Positions 44,936 to 57,300 of a stretch of 64,000 nt of DNA are shown piece by piece. The stretch's first letter is position 1. Each line of letters begins with the position of its first letter. A model generated the notes under the pieces. It saw only the letters and a program-made list of their open reading frames with translations, ran no database searches and was not told the origin of the DNA. The DNA lies in contig NC_091669.1 of assembly GCF_042453785.1 (NCBI RefSeq), positions 8,754,501 to 8,818,500 of the forward strand, in the 5' to 3' direction. The translations under genes were made by a program, and so were the position numbers. This DNA is from Malus domestica (taxonomy: Eukaryota > Streptophyta > Magnoliopsida > Rosales > Rosaceae).

Positions 44936-47214
44936 TGATAGGAGCATATTTATGCGACTTAGTTAGCTTGTTCTTGTGCATTTATGTTGTTATTTCTTAG
45001 TGAATTATGTATTTTAAGCTATTTTCGTGTGTTTGTAGGTCCATAGGCCTTTTAAAGCAATAAGGTACATTTTGGTGCATTTTGGAGCAGTTTTGGGCTT
45101 GGAATGAATATCACACGAATGGAGCAAGATGGATGGACGAAATTGAAGACCAAAGCATGCTAGGAATCAGCTAAAGAGAGGAAGAAAAATTAATTCAAGT
45201 CAAGGAAGGAAAAGGAATCCAAGAAGAAGTTCTTTTTTCCTTGCCGTTCAAGGGAGCCAATCCCTTTCCTATTTTTTGCACCATTTCACCTCCATTTCCT
45301 TTCTCTACCATGTGCACAATATTCTTATCCACTCTATGCACTCATTGCTGCAACATCCCCCACCTTTCCATCCATGCCATGCATCATCATCCATGTTCCC
45401 TCTTTGCACTCATTTGTTGCACCATTCCATTTCCTTTTCTTTGTTTACCATGTGCACAATATTCTTGTCCACTCCTTGCACTCATTGATGCACCACTCCT
45501 TCACCTTTCCACCCATGCCGTGCATCATCATCATTGTCCCTTTCATGCACTCATTTCATGCACCATTTCATTGACTCATTGTTGCATCATTCCTTGTTCC
45601 CTCCATCATATCAGATTTCATGCATCATTTCATCACTTTAACCTCCACTCCATGCACTCATTGCTGCACCATCACTCCACTTTAACCCCCTAAGCCGTGC
45701 ATCATTACTCCACTTTCACCTTGTATCATTTTTGCACCATTTCACCTCCTTTTCTTTTCTCTACCATGTGCACAATCATTCATGTCCATTACATGCACTC
45801 ATTGCTGCACCATTCTTCAACTTTCACCCTTCATGCCATGCATCATTAACCTCCCATCCTTGCACTCATTTTTGCACACACCACTCCCTTTTCTTTCCCT
45901 AGATGTGCATTCATTCTATAAAAGGAAGTGTGTGTAACAGCCATAGGGTTCATCCATCCTCCACCACCATTCAACACAACCAAAAACACATAACACTCCT
46001 TGCCGCATCCAACCTTCATCCATACACATCCATTCATCTTCTCAGCCATTCTTCCATATAAATCACCACCCAAACCTTACACCAAACCTTGTGCCGTGAG
46101 TAAAGAAAGAAGGGAGTACTCTTGGATGTTCAAGCTTGATTGTTGAAGCATTCTAGGTGTAATTCGTTCTATATTTACAATGTTTAAAATTTTTTTCTTT
46201 TGTTTTGCTGTGAACATGAGTGGCTAAACCCCTCTTGGCTAGGGGTGATTTCAAAGCCATGATTATGTATGCAATATGAGTTGATAAATTTCAGTTATGA
46301 ATTCTTGAATCGTGAATGCAATTGGCTTAAATGTTTAATTGATAACTTATTTGTGTTTGTTGATTGAAGGTTGACACTTAATTGGCGTGCATAAATCCGA
46401 TGCTAAAGTATAAGGAAGTTTCACATAATCGTTACAAACTTATATTCATATGCAGTGAAGGTTGTTGATAACGATCGCGTTAAGTTTAATTCCTAGCATG
46501 GTGACATGATGTCATAGAGTTGCAAGTGCTTTGTCAATGCTTATGATTTTCATTGAACGTAATGATCTTTGATCGTATCTCTATTATGATGTCATGTAAT
46601 GAACTTTTGAAGAATACTTTGGGTTGTCGAATGGTGTCATCCAATCCAATAAAACAAAGAAAATCCGAGGGTTAACTAGTGATGTCACGGTTAATTTGGA
46701 GCATTGTCGTTCATAATTCAATGAAGTAGTAACTGGAAATCAAGTTGTTTGCATACATGTCATGTGTGGAGGAAAAGCCTCTAGCTAGCCCATCATCCAT
46801 CTAATTTCCCAAAATTGTTTTCAAACCTGTTTTTAAGTTACAATCTGTTTTGTTATTTTAAATTCGTCCAAAACAAAACCCCCCTTTACTTTCTTGTTTC
46901 AAATTGTTTTAAACTTGTTTTGTTTGTGTTTTTAAGTGTTTTGAGTCAAGCCCGAACCTTATTTTCGTCCAAAATTGTGTATAGTGTCAAAAATTGCCTA
47001 GTTGGTGTTTTTAGGCAATTTTGAGTCTTGTGAACTAGTTTTGAGTCTTTTGAATCTATCTTATTGTTTTTAAGTTTGTTTTTGTGTCTTTAAGTCAGTT
47101 TAGAATCAATTAGCAATCCCTCCTAATCCCCAGCCTAGAACGATCCCTACTTATACATATACTACAATTGTCAAAAGAGGGTTTAATTTGTGTGTTAAGT
47201 TAATTTTCGCACCA
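44936..47214 (+). mobile_element. 2.3-kb solo LTR nested in the CACTA element, duplication ATTGT
   Basis: Flanked by ATTGT (44931-44935, 47215-47219). Starts TGATAGGAGCATATTTATGC and ends TTTTCGCACCA. A TATA box (TATAAAAG) lies at 45917-45924. It contains an irregular direct repeat at 45280-45880 built on CATGTGCACAAT and ATGCACTCATTGCTGCACCA. That repeat explains the 150-codon open frame at 45241-45693, which is not a gene. No gag-pol. Confidence 0.88.
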
Positions 47215-48103
47215 ATTGTATGCGTCACATATAACTTTCAAATTCGCCACATATAAATGGGAGGGAAATTTTACCGTCCATATGAAATTTTCTTTGTGAC
47301 AAATTGTAGAATGCGTCACATAATGTTAAATAATATGACATACGCAATTCTGAGGCTAAAGATGCCTCACTGATTATATATATAATTATTCATAAAAACC
47401 AAATATTAAAACATAAAATAAAATAATTGAATCTTTCTTTTAATCTTCCACAGAGTCCACCTTCCTTTGGTTTTCTAAACAGAGAGAGTACCCACTCTCA
47501 CTTCGTCACTTTTTGCCCCACCCCTTCATCTCCCTCTTTTGTTCTCCGATGGTTGCCATCATCGGTGGCCACCCATCTCCCACAAATCGCACCCCTTTTT
47601 TTCCCATTGCACTCTGATTTGCCTCATTGTCTTACCTCATCTTAATTTTGTTTTAGGTTATGCACATAATTAAACTTTTGTTTGAATGAACCATGGCAAT
47701 TTCTAAACTTGTAACCCTAAAATCCAAGATTTTATTCTCCCAAATTCCAAATCATAAATCAGATATCATTGGCCTTTTTTGGTTGAAAGATAGTGCTGGC
47801 CTTTGATTATTGTCTTAAAGTTTTATTATTTTACTTATTTGATCGATCCTTATCAGTTTCAGTAGTTATAGTTTTGATCACTATCTTGTCTGGTAACGGG
47901 CCTTAAAATTTCACGATGGTGTTGGTTCCATGTAGTGCTCGTGATTGCTATTCGGTGGATGATTGTAGAAGATTTTCCTTATTTTCTTATTGGTGTTTGT
48001 TCATAACATTTTCATGAAAGCTGCACAACTATTGCAGCTGCTGTAGCTTTGATTCTTACAACTATGACAATGACAAGAAACTGGCTAGAATAATTAACTG
48101 AAA

Positions 48104-48143
<40 letters not shown>

Positions 48144-49313
48144 CATTATAATCATGTAAGCATGCGCATGACTTTAACATTTACAACATCACAAACTTGT
48201 ATTTGTAGCAACTTATTTTAGTCGTCTGATGAATGATAGGCTTGTTTGGAGCAGACGTTTGGATTATCTTATGCATTGCTTATAGCTTGGTTTTGGCTTG
48301 TAGGCTTAATATAGTAGGTTTCACATTGGCTTTATATGTTTGACATTACAAACTTGTAGGCTTGATATTTGCTTGTATGCTTCATTAGTGCTAGCAGACT
48401 TTCTTATAAACCAAGTACAATAACTTGGCATATGTGAATGTCATGAATTTCTTATGATAGCGAGTATAATTTGGCATGTTAGCTCATTGCCTTTTCTTTC
48501 TTCCTTCCGGAAGGAGAGTGAATGAAAGTGATGAAGAAGAGTTAGGCTTCAAGTTCAAACGGATGATCCACCATTGGGGGTGGTGAAAGGAGGGCCCCAA
48601 TTGGTAGGAAAAAAAAACCTGCAACCCCTTGGGGTTATCTTGCACTTGGAAGAAGAAGTAGAAAAAGGAATAAATAGTGATAATTTGATTCTTATTTGAT
48701 TTGTGAAGCATGCACAATGAATTGAGAAAAAGTCAGTTTGTAATGATATATGATCACTATGGAATTGGAAAATGGTGGTTAATAACATGATAGTTATGGT
48801 AGGTAAGGAGTATTCTTGTACTTGGTGATTTGCTTGGATTGCATGGGATGGCACGAGTGCAGGAGTGTAGTTTTGCATATTTGTTTTTTACCATCAGAGT
48901 ATTTTAATTCTCACTCTCTCATTAGCAACAAAATAAACCCTTGACCTATATGTGGTGTGTTTTGCCATGTGTTTTCAGGGAATTAGCACGGAGGAGAAGA
49001 TACATTTTACAATACTTTGGAGAATGGAACGATTAGGTACCAATCTATATACTTTTTATTTATTTATTAATGCATACAATATTTGGAGTTTTAGGATACA
49101 AATTTTATTAATTCTGTCACTTTAATAATATCATATGGCTTTTATGTATACACACACACATCCTACGAAAGACATGTATCCTATCTTGTTGAAATTAATA
49201 TATCTCTTCCTTGTTTATGTAAATTCCATATCTAGCTACTCGAAATTATTTTAATCTAAAACATAGTGTTTAAAAAATAAGTCTTAGTAAGTTAATATTG
49301 TGTTAAAATACAG
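47215..49313. other. CACTA 5' internal region, non-coding
   Basis: The first 150 bases continue the subterminal CGTCACATA repeats. The rest is AT-rich with an (AT)n microsatellite at about 48105-48142. It probably includes promoter and leader of the transposase gene. No coding is supported. Confidence 0.5.
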
Positions 49314-50112
49314 TTGGACATCATGGACAGACAATGGATTTGTAATCGGAATCTCCTTAGTTTGGAATATAGAGAAGGGGTCAAGTCATTCATTGATGTT
49401 GCTCGTCACCATGTGAACCAGAATAATCAGATATCATGTCCTTGTAAAGTTTGCCGTAACAGATTTTTTCATTCTGTTGAAGATGTTCATCTTCATTTGT
49501 TGAATTCCGGTATGGATATGAATTATGATACATGGATATATCATGGGAAGCGAATCCATCAAGTGCAAGGACAAACTTCAAGATTTACGAATGACGAGTA
49601 GACTAGTAATCTTAGTGGCAACATGGTTAATATGATTGATGATGCATTTCAAATATTGGATGATAATGATGATGATGAAGATACAATGGGTTATCAAGAT
49701 ACATTGTGGAGTGGTGAGGTGACTAATGCTCATAGGGTAGATTTTAATAATTATGAGAAGTTGCTTCATGAAGCTCAAATGGAACTATACCTTGGATGCA
49801 ATGAATATATAGTTTTGATCTACGTTGTGGAATTAATTCACAACAAAGTTGACAACCATATGACTGACAGGGCAATTGATAAGATGTTAGTAATGATGAA
49901 GAAGATGTGTCCCCAACCCAACCACGTTCCTAAATCATTCTATGAGTACAAGAAGATATTGAGAAGTCTTGGATTAGGGTATGAAAATATCCATGCTTGT
50001 TACTACGACTGTGCATTGTTTTATAAAGAACATGAAAAGAAAGATATATGTTTAGTGTGTAATGAGCCAAGGTATAAGGCTAGTACTTGTGAGCAAAGAA
50101 AGAAAGTTAAAT
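49314..50112 (+). pseudogene. TNP2-type transposase, N-terminal part only, one stop
   Basis: MDRQWICNRNLLSLEYREGV, then SCPCKVCRNRF and VEDVHLHLLNSGMDMNYDTW fit the transposase-associated domain at the N-terminus of plant TNP2 proteins. After an in-frame TAG at 49599, the same frame continues to the zinc-ribbon-like NIHACYYDCALFYKEH followed by DICLVCNEPRYKAS. The text stops exactly where TNP2 proteins normally enter the Transposase_21 catalytic region. Everything downstream is unrelated retroelement sequence. No activity is possible. Confidence 0.85.
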
Positions 50113-50811
50113 AAAAATCACATATTCATGCTAAGGCTCAAGGCTTCGCCCTAGCAAAAGAAATTAATTACGCATATTCATAATTGAAATCATAGAAAAT
50201 ATTATTAAGAAAAGGATTGAAAACACCTTCAAGTAGAAAATCTCCAAAACCCTAGCCCTTCTCTCTGTTTCCAAAATTGCATAAAATAAAGCGTAGTAAA
50301 AAACTATAGACGGCCAAGCAATATATTTGCTAAGCCCCCCAACAAACCCTAAAAATAGGTCCTTTATTTCCCTTAGGAAACTAAAATTAATAATCCAAAT
50401 AAAATAGGAAACATAACCCTAAATTAAATGGTAAAATTTGCCTAAAATCTGAATGGCCACGTTTTGGACCCATAAGCTGCTCCAAAACTGGCCCATCCAA
50501 GGTCATCTTGGGCTCCAAAAACATAATTTAAGCCCAAAAACGTCATTTTCCAGCACTGCTTCTTTATTCCATCGCTAGAAAATAACTGCTAGGTAGAAAA
50601 ATCCCAAATTTTGATACGATCAAGCTAAGTGACTCACGAACATCCTCCAACTGGAATTACTCCAAAATTCGTCCATTTGGTCCTGTTTTTCTCCAGAGGA
50701 AGTCGAAAGTCCTATATTGAAAATACAATTCAAAGTATCAAAATTCTTTCAAAATATTAACCAAAATATACTAAGATTAGGGTAAAATATATAATATAAA
50801 ATCTACTCATC
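50113..50811 (-). mobile_element. Unassigned non-coding retroelement-like filler
   Basis: In minus orientation it starts TGATGAGTAGATTTTATATT and is rich in AAAACCCTA-like words, but no duplication or partner end was found. It joins the truncated transposase on one side and a Cassandra remnant on the other, so it marks a deletion or recombination junction. Confidence 0.35.
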
Positions 50812-50812
50812 A

Positions 50813-51283
50813 AGTTCCCAAAAACAAAAAATCGTGAGGGAATAGTAAGCCCAAAGCGGACAATATCGTGCTACGGTGGTGGAGTGGGCCCAAGAAATGG
50901 TTCGTCCCGGGCCGGGATGTGAAAAATGGTATCAGAGCCAATCCCTGGTCGGAAGTGGGCCGACGAGGATGTCGGGCCCCTAAGGAGGGTGGATTGTAAC
51001 ATCCCACATCGTCCAGGGGAGTGATCCTTAAATGTATATTTTCATCCCTACCTAGCACGAGGCCTTTTGGGTGCTCACTGGCTTCGGGTTCCGTCGGAAC
51101 TCCAAAGTTAAGCGATAAGGTAGCCTTAGCACTCCCATGATGGATGACCCACTGGGAAGTTGCTCGTGAATTCTCAAAAACAAAAAAAACCGTGAGGGAA
51201 TGGTAAGCCCAAAATGGATAATATCGTGCTATGGTGCTGGAGTGGGCCTAGGAAGTGGTTCGCCTTGGACCGGGATGTGAAAA
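50813..51283 (+). mobile_element. Cassandra TRIM retrotransposon, 5'-truncated
   Basis: The right LTR (50995-51283) begins TGTAACATCCCACATCG and contains a 5S rRNA-like stretch. A left LTR fragment (50813-50926) lacks its 5' half. Between them are the primer-binding site TGGTATCAGAGCCAAT (50927-50942, complementary to initiator Met-tRNA) and a short internal region of about 50 bases, as in this family of tiny non-coding elements. Related 3' LTR text (GTGAGGGAATGGTAAGCCCA) is present in both LTRs. Confidence 0.9.
51072..51172 (+). repeat. 5S rRNA-like segment in the Cassandra LTR
   Basis: TCGGAACTCCAAAGTTAAGC and GATGACCCACTGGGAAGTTG follow the order of 5S rRNA, including the internal promoter region, but the upstream third is diverged. 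It is LTR sequence, not a 5S gene. Confidence 0.85.
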
Positions 51284-51452
51284 TTATCCTACCTCTTTCG
51301 TGTTTTCAATCAATGGGTGCCCATATAATAATGAACTAAATTTCCTTTATTAATTTTTTATTAGTTTAATAATTTATTTTATAATGTAATAAAATAATAA
51401 TTTAATTTGATATATCGACTGAAAAATTCTTTTAAAAGATGTCAAATAAGCT

Positions 51453-52140
51453 GTGACAACCCGTCCCAAATTCTACGTTTTATTAATTTTAAAAGCGTGA
51501 ATTTACGAAAATGCCCTAAAGGCAAGGACTTTGACTTTTGTTGACCATTGCCTAGAGAGACATATGACTTATTCTTTTAGCATATCCTCCTAGTACTTGT
51601 TGGTACGAATGCATAGGCGAAAACCGTTTACGAGTCCAGATTATAACGGTATAATTACGGACGTTTGAAATTGGTTATTCAAAGTTTAGTTTTAATTAAA
51701 TTGAATTCCCATCTTGTGGGAAAGAAGCCCAATCAGCTTTCAGCAAGGAAATAAGGAACCAATCATATTATTTCTTTTAAGGACCAATCAGACAAGGGGA
51801 GAAAGAAAATGGACCAATAGGAAGAGGAGAGACAAACATCCTTCCCCATTTCATCAGCCCGTGCACACCACACAACCCAGTTCGACCTCTCATTTTCCAA
51901 GGTCGATTCCGGCCAACTCCAGTGGAGTTTTTTTACGCCACCACTGCCATCTTGAAGCTCTCATTCCCCTCTACAAAACCCACCTAAGAACCACCTTGAT
52001 TAACCACGGTATGTGGCGGTTTGAGGTCACGAAAGTCGAAGAAAATCAACGGTGCTCCGGCCACTATTTTCAATATTCCGGTGAATCGGCAAAGCGATGG
52101 CCCTATCATCCTAGGAGAAAATCCTAACCAACCTTGACTC
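51453..52140 (+). mobile_element. Probable LTR fragment (TGTGACAACCCGTCCC start)
   Basis: TGTGACAACCCGTCCC looks like the start of a Gypsy-type LTR I associate with Rosaceae. The open frame at 51714-52127 has no domain. The right end merges into tandem repeats, so the element may include the arrays that follow. Confidence 0.35.
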
Positions 52141-52144
52141 TGTT

Positions 52145-52400
52145 GTTCCACCAACCAGGTAATGAAATGTACAACCCGTACTTTCCTTCATGCCACCAAC
52201 CAGGTGATGAAATGTACAACCCGTACTCTAATATCATTTGGCAACTTGCCATTCATGCCACCAATTAAGTGAAGAAGGAACCCACCTTCGTACCACCAAC
52301 CAGGTGATGAAGGAACTCACCTTCGTACCACCAACCAGGTGATGAAGGAACTCACCTTCGTACCACCAATCAAGTGATGAAAGCAACTCACCATTCATTC
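52145..52400 (+). repeat. Short tandem repeat (CCACCAACCAGGTGATGAA unit)
   Basis: Six or so copies of a 35- to 55-base unit containing ACCACCAACCAGGTGATGAA, with GGAACTCACCTTCGT in later copies. Non-coding. Confidence 0.8.
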
Positions 52401-52629
52401 CACCTACCAGAAGACGAGTGGTACAACTTGTACATGTGAACTCCTAGCATTCACAAATAATCAAAAACCCTCAAGCTTGACAACTCAACTAGGGGAGCAC
52501 TTATGCCCAACAAGAGTTATAGTCACCAACAAAGTCTTATTGCAAGCCAACAACAACTTCAGTGTATGGCATACAAAGATTAAGCTATTCAGCCCTTTTG
52601 CATCTATTTCAGACATTTCTCCTCTGTAA

Positions 52630-53420
52630 CAATGCAAAATCTTGATCGAGAAAGTGTGAAGCAAAACCAATTTATGGTGACAACAAGATCTTCATCAATT
52701 GAAGGCAACCACAATTCTCAAAAGCTTCACACACTCTTGATCAAGACATTGTGAAGCAAAACCAATTTATGGTGCCAATAAGAGCTTCATTAAAGGAGTT
52801 CAACCACAATTCTTAAAAGCTTCACACACTCTTGATCAAGACAGTGTGAAGCAAAACCAATTTATGGTGCCAACAAGAGCTTCATCAAAGGAGGGCAACC
52901 ACAATTCTCAAAAGCTTCACACACTCTTGATCAAGACAGCGTGGAGCAAAACCAATTTATGGTGTCAACAAGAGCTTCATCAAAGGAGTTCAAAAACAAT
53001 TCTCAAAAGCTTCACACACTCTTGATTAAAACAATGTGAAGCAAAACCAATTTATGGTGCTAACAAGAGCTTCATCAATGAAAGGCAACCACAATTCTCA
53101 AAAGCTTCACACACTCTTGATCAAGACAATGTGAAGCAAAACCAATTTATGGTGCCAATAAGAGCTTCATCAATAGAGGGCAACCATAATTTTCAAAAGC
53201 TTCACACACTCTTGATCAAGACAATGTGAAGCAAAACCAATTTATGGTGCCAACAAGAGCTTCATCAAAGGAGTTCAACCACAATTCTTAAAAGCTTCAC
53301 ACACTCTTGATCAAGACAGTGTGAAGCAAAACCATTTTATGGTGTCAACAGAAGTTTCATCAATGAAGAGCAACTAAAACCCGTAGAAAGCTTCACACAC
53401 TCTTGATCAAGACTGTTAGA
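52630..53420 (+). repeat. 95-bp tandem array, about nine copies
   Basis: The unit contains AAAGCTTCACACACTCTTGA, TGTGAAGCAAAACCAATTTA and AAGAGCTTCATCAA. Spacing between successive AAAGCTTCACACAC words is 95 bases with few exceptions. Two further relatives of about 96 bp lie at 53625-53830, with GATAGTGTGAAGC in place of GACAGTGTGAAGC. Confidence 0.92.
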
Positions 53421-53829
53421 AGCAAATTCAATTTATATGGTTCATCCAAACCTTCAACTACTACAAGGTGTGGCTTGCATCACAATTTCTTGCTCAATAG
53501 TGTGGAAGCAAAAATGTTGTCTCTCCCATATTTTCAAATTTCTAGTTTCCCAAAAAAACAAAAAACAAAAGGAAATTGGGAAATTCAACAAATTTCTAGT
53601 TTTCCCAAAAAAAAATATTGGGAAATTCAACAAAGCTTCATCAATGGAGGACAACTACAAACTCTCAAAAGCTTCACACTATCTTGATCAAGATAGTGTG
53701 AAGCAAAATCAATTCATGGTACCTAACAAAGCTTCATCAATGGAGGACAACTACAAATTCTCAAAAGCTTCACACTACCTTGATCAAGATAGTGTAAAGC
53801 AAAATCAATTCATGGTACCCAACAAAAGT

Positions 53830-54250
53830 TTCAACTCCAAAGCTTCACCTATAAAGCTTCAACTCCAAAGCTTCACCTACAAAAGCTTCCACACAAAAGC
53901 TTCACCTATAAAGCTTCAACTCCAAAGCTTCACCTACAAAGCTTTAACACAAAAGTTTCACCCACAATAGCTTCACCAACAAAAGTTTTACCCACTACAA
54001 AAGCTTCACCCACAAAAGCTTCACCTATAAAGCTTCAACTCAAAAGATCACCTACAAAAGCTTCACATATAAAGCTTTAACCTCAAAGCTTCACCCACAA
54101 AAGCTTCAACACAAAAGCTTCACCTACAAAAGCTTCACCTACAAAAGCTTCACACACTCTTGATCAAGATAGTGTGAAGCAAAATCAATTCATGGTACCC
54201 AACAAAACTTTAACCTCAAAGCTTCACCCACAAAGCTTCACTTACAAATC
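53830..54250 (+). repeat. AAGCTTCA short-period repeat field
   Basis: AAAGCTTCACCTACAAAAGC and AAAGCTTCAACTCC alternate at 15-20 base spacing. It seems to have grown from the core word of the adjacent 95-bp unit. Ends at a (TA)n run and poly-T near 54255-54300. Confidence 0.85.
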
Positions 54251-54339
54251 TGAAAATATATATATATATATATATATTATATATTTTATTTTTTTTTCGA
54301 AAATTCGAAAATTTGAAAAGAAAAAAAAAATTGCCTAGG

Positions 54340-57300
54340 CTTCATTTCTTTGGGCCTAACAACTTTCATAACAAATATTTATGAAGGAGGAGTTTTGGGC
54401 TACCACATAGAAAGGAAATGCCTCATTCGTCAACTCCCTCGACCGGAGACTTGGGGGACTCCTACCATATGCTACTGCACCTTGATACTCAGAAGTCTCA
54501 CGACCACTCAGTGACTTGGATTTTTCAAGTCTCCAACCGAGAAGTTTTTCTCACTCAGGAAATTAAGGGAGCACTGCCTCAACATATATGCTTCACTCAC
54601 AAAGCTTCAACATACAAGCTTCAACAAAAGAAAAATTCAAAGAACTTAGTGAAGAAGGCTTTGGTGTATTTAACACAATACGTTGAAATGAAGCAAAGCT
54701 TATTTATTGATATCTCTGATAAGTTACAAATATGTACATATACATGAATCAAAATAAACAAACAAGAGGAAGCCTTCACAAATGTTGTTCAGGAGAAGTC
54801 TCAGCAGTCGGCAGAGCCCCAGAAAGAGTAGGCACCAGAGGGTGATCATTCGGACCCTTAGTACTGGGCATAACCCCAGAAGGAGAAGGCACCAAAGATT
54901 GATCATTTGGAGCTTCATTACGCAGTACAGCCCTAGAAGACGAAAGCAATAAATACCTTTGGAACAAACCCACAAACCTCTGATGATCAAGTAAAATCTG
55001 ACCATCAGATTCCTGCAGCTGGTCAAGCTTTCTCTTCATGTTTGTAGCATAGTCATGTGCGAGCCTATGAAACTATTTATTCTTATGCTTGAGCCCTCTA
55101 ATCTCCTGTTTGAGACTTATCACTTCAGCCGCCAATGATTCAACTTGGCGGGTTAAAGCAAATAGGCGTTGGGCCATATTAGACATAGAACCTGCACACT
55201 GAACATTGAAAGCCAGAGAATTCTTAACAGCCAACTCATCAGACCATTTGGAAAGTAGTCTGTTATCTTTGGGAGTGAGAAAATTCCTGGCCACCACCGC
55301 AGCGGTCATATCATTCTTCATCATAGAGTCCCCAACGGTAAGAGAACCAGTAGAGGATAAGAAGGATGGGCGCCATATGTTGTCTTGATGAGACATAGAT
55401 ACCTCTTCACCAAAGTTCAAGTCAAAACGACGGTCGGATGGGCCAGACAATTTCAGAAATGATGCAGGAGAAATGAGGTATAATAAATCTCTGAAGTACA
55501 AAAATAAGGGGAAAAGTCCTACAAGCAATAACTCTCTGAATGTACTTCTTGCACACAATTGGTGCCCATATAAAAGAAAGGGCAACAAGGCCGTTGGTTC
55601 AAAAATTGAAGAGGCACCACTCTTCGAATTTCAAAGAGGCACCACTCTCCACACGCAACATCAGCTCATCAGGTACCACAGATAACTTTGCCAAAAATCT
55701 CTGACAAAGTTTAGACACAAAAATTTTGAAGGTCCAGCTACCATACTATTACCCACAAGGGTAAAGGAACAGCACCATTGCTTGATAATTGGAAAGTTCC
55801 TATGTGTGTCAACCTCCATGCTCCGTGGCAAGGCAGACTGGCAAAAATGCCCAACCTTTACTCACATTCGAGAAAACACTCCCAACAAGATTGCTTGCTC
55901 AAAAATCGAAGAGGCACTGCTTTCCGAATCTCGAGAACTAGACTCCCAACAGGATTACTTGCTCAAAAATCAAAGAGGCACCGCCCTTCAAATCTCGAGA
56001 GCAAGACTCCCAACAGGATTACTTTTTCAAAAATCGAAGAGGCACCGCTCTCCGAATCTCAAGAGCCAGACTCCCAACAGGATTGCTTTCTCAAAAATTA
56101 AAGAGGCACCGTTCTCCAAATCTTGAGAGCCAGATTCTCGACAAAATTGCTTGTTCGAAAACCGAAGAGGCACCGCTCTTCGAACTTCAAGAGCCAGATT
56201 TTCTTGGATAAAGCTTGTCTGCAATCTTCACACGCAACATCAGCTTTCCAAATACCACAGACCACTTTTTCAAAGTACTCTGACAAAGTTAAAAAACGTG
56301 AAGCTTGCAGCTCCCACTACATTGCTACGACCAAGAAGGGTAAAGGAATAACATTACTACTTGTTATTAGGGAGACTCCTATACATGTCGACCTCCATCT
56401 TCCACGGACAGGCAGACCTGCAAAAATACTCAACCCTTCCTCATATCTGAGAGGGCACTTCCAACGAAGCCTCTCGAAATACTCAGTTTTCTTCCCCCCC
56501 CAATAATACCTATGCAAACCAGCCACACCAGAGTAAGAGTATCTCATATCATCAGGGTAAAAAACAAGAGTATCCCATATCATGCTTTTCCCTGTCTTTT
56601 CCTTTGCCCTTGTTCTTACCTGCAAGACAAGGAGAAAGAAAACAATCAGTCAGCACTTGGAATCAAGCTTCCAGTCAGGAACTGACTGCCTAGAACCCTT
56701 TGCTTGATTACTTACCTGGCATTGCTCTCGAGTACTCATCTTCAACATCATATGCTTCCAGAAAAGATACCACATCTGCCTGAGGAACAGATAGGGCAAG
56801 TGAGAAGGATACAAGGAAGCATGTAAAGACAAGAGCAACAGAACACGTGCCGATTCATCTATTACTCCGTCAACAGCAAAAGTATCCCATATCATCAAGG
56901 TCGAACGCACTCTTGATTTGATGAACTTATTTTGACCCTCAAATTCTTAAGTTAGCCTTATACTCTGGATGAAACCAGAAAACCCACCAGCCCAGTTCAA
57001 GAGTAAGCCTGTGGAAAGTTACTTCTTCAAAAGCAAAAGTATCTCATATCATCTCTTCTCATTTTTCTTCTCTTTATCTTTCCTGCTGCTTGCAAGATAG
57101 GGAGAATGAGAATAATCAGCCTGAACTCAAAATCAAACTTTTGATCTGGGGCTGCTTGTTGGGAACTCTGATTGCTTACCTTGTTTGTCACCTCTTTCGA
57201 CAGATCTCCTAGCTTGGCGACTTGGGAACTCCTACTACATGGTTTGTATCGCGTTTGACCAAGCCTAAAACTACAAGTAAGCTTCAAGTCAAATTGATAC

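Noticed and set aside
45241..45693. 150-codon open frame rich in His, Cys and Phe
   Set aside because: It is a by-product of an irregular direct repeat (ATGCACTCATTGCTGCACCA) inside a solo LTR. Two other frames over the same repeat are equally open.
47427..47645. 72-codon Pro/Ser-rich frame in the CACTA interior
   Set aside because: Pyrimidine-rich sequence resembling a leader region; no family and no splice or promoter support.
51072..51172. 5S rRNA gene
   Set aside because: The similarity is partial and lies inside a Cassandra LTR with primer-binding site and paired LTR fragment.
53437..53970. 177-codon open frame with repeated KASSMEDNYK-like peptides
   Set aside because: It follows the 95-bp and AAGCTTCA tandem repeats and has no recognised domain or promoter.
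55880..56190. CRISPR-like regular repeat
   Set aside because: The 60-bp units (CAAAAATCGAAGAGGCACCG core) are adjacent, diverged tandem repeats inside a plant LTR element, with no spacers or cas genes.
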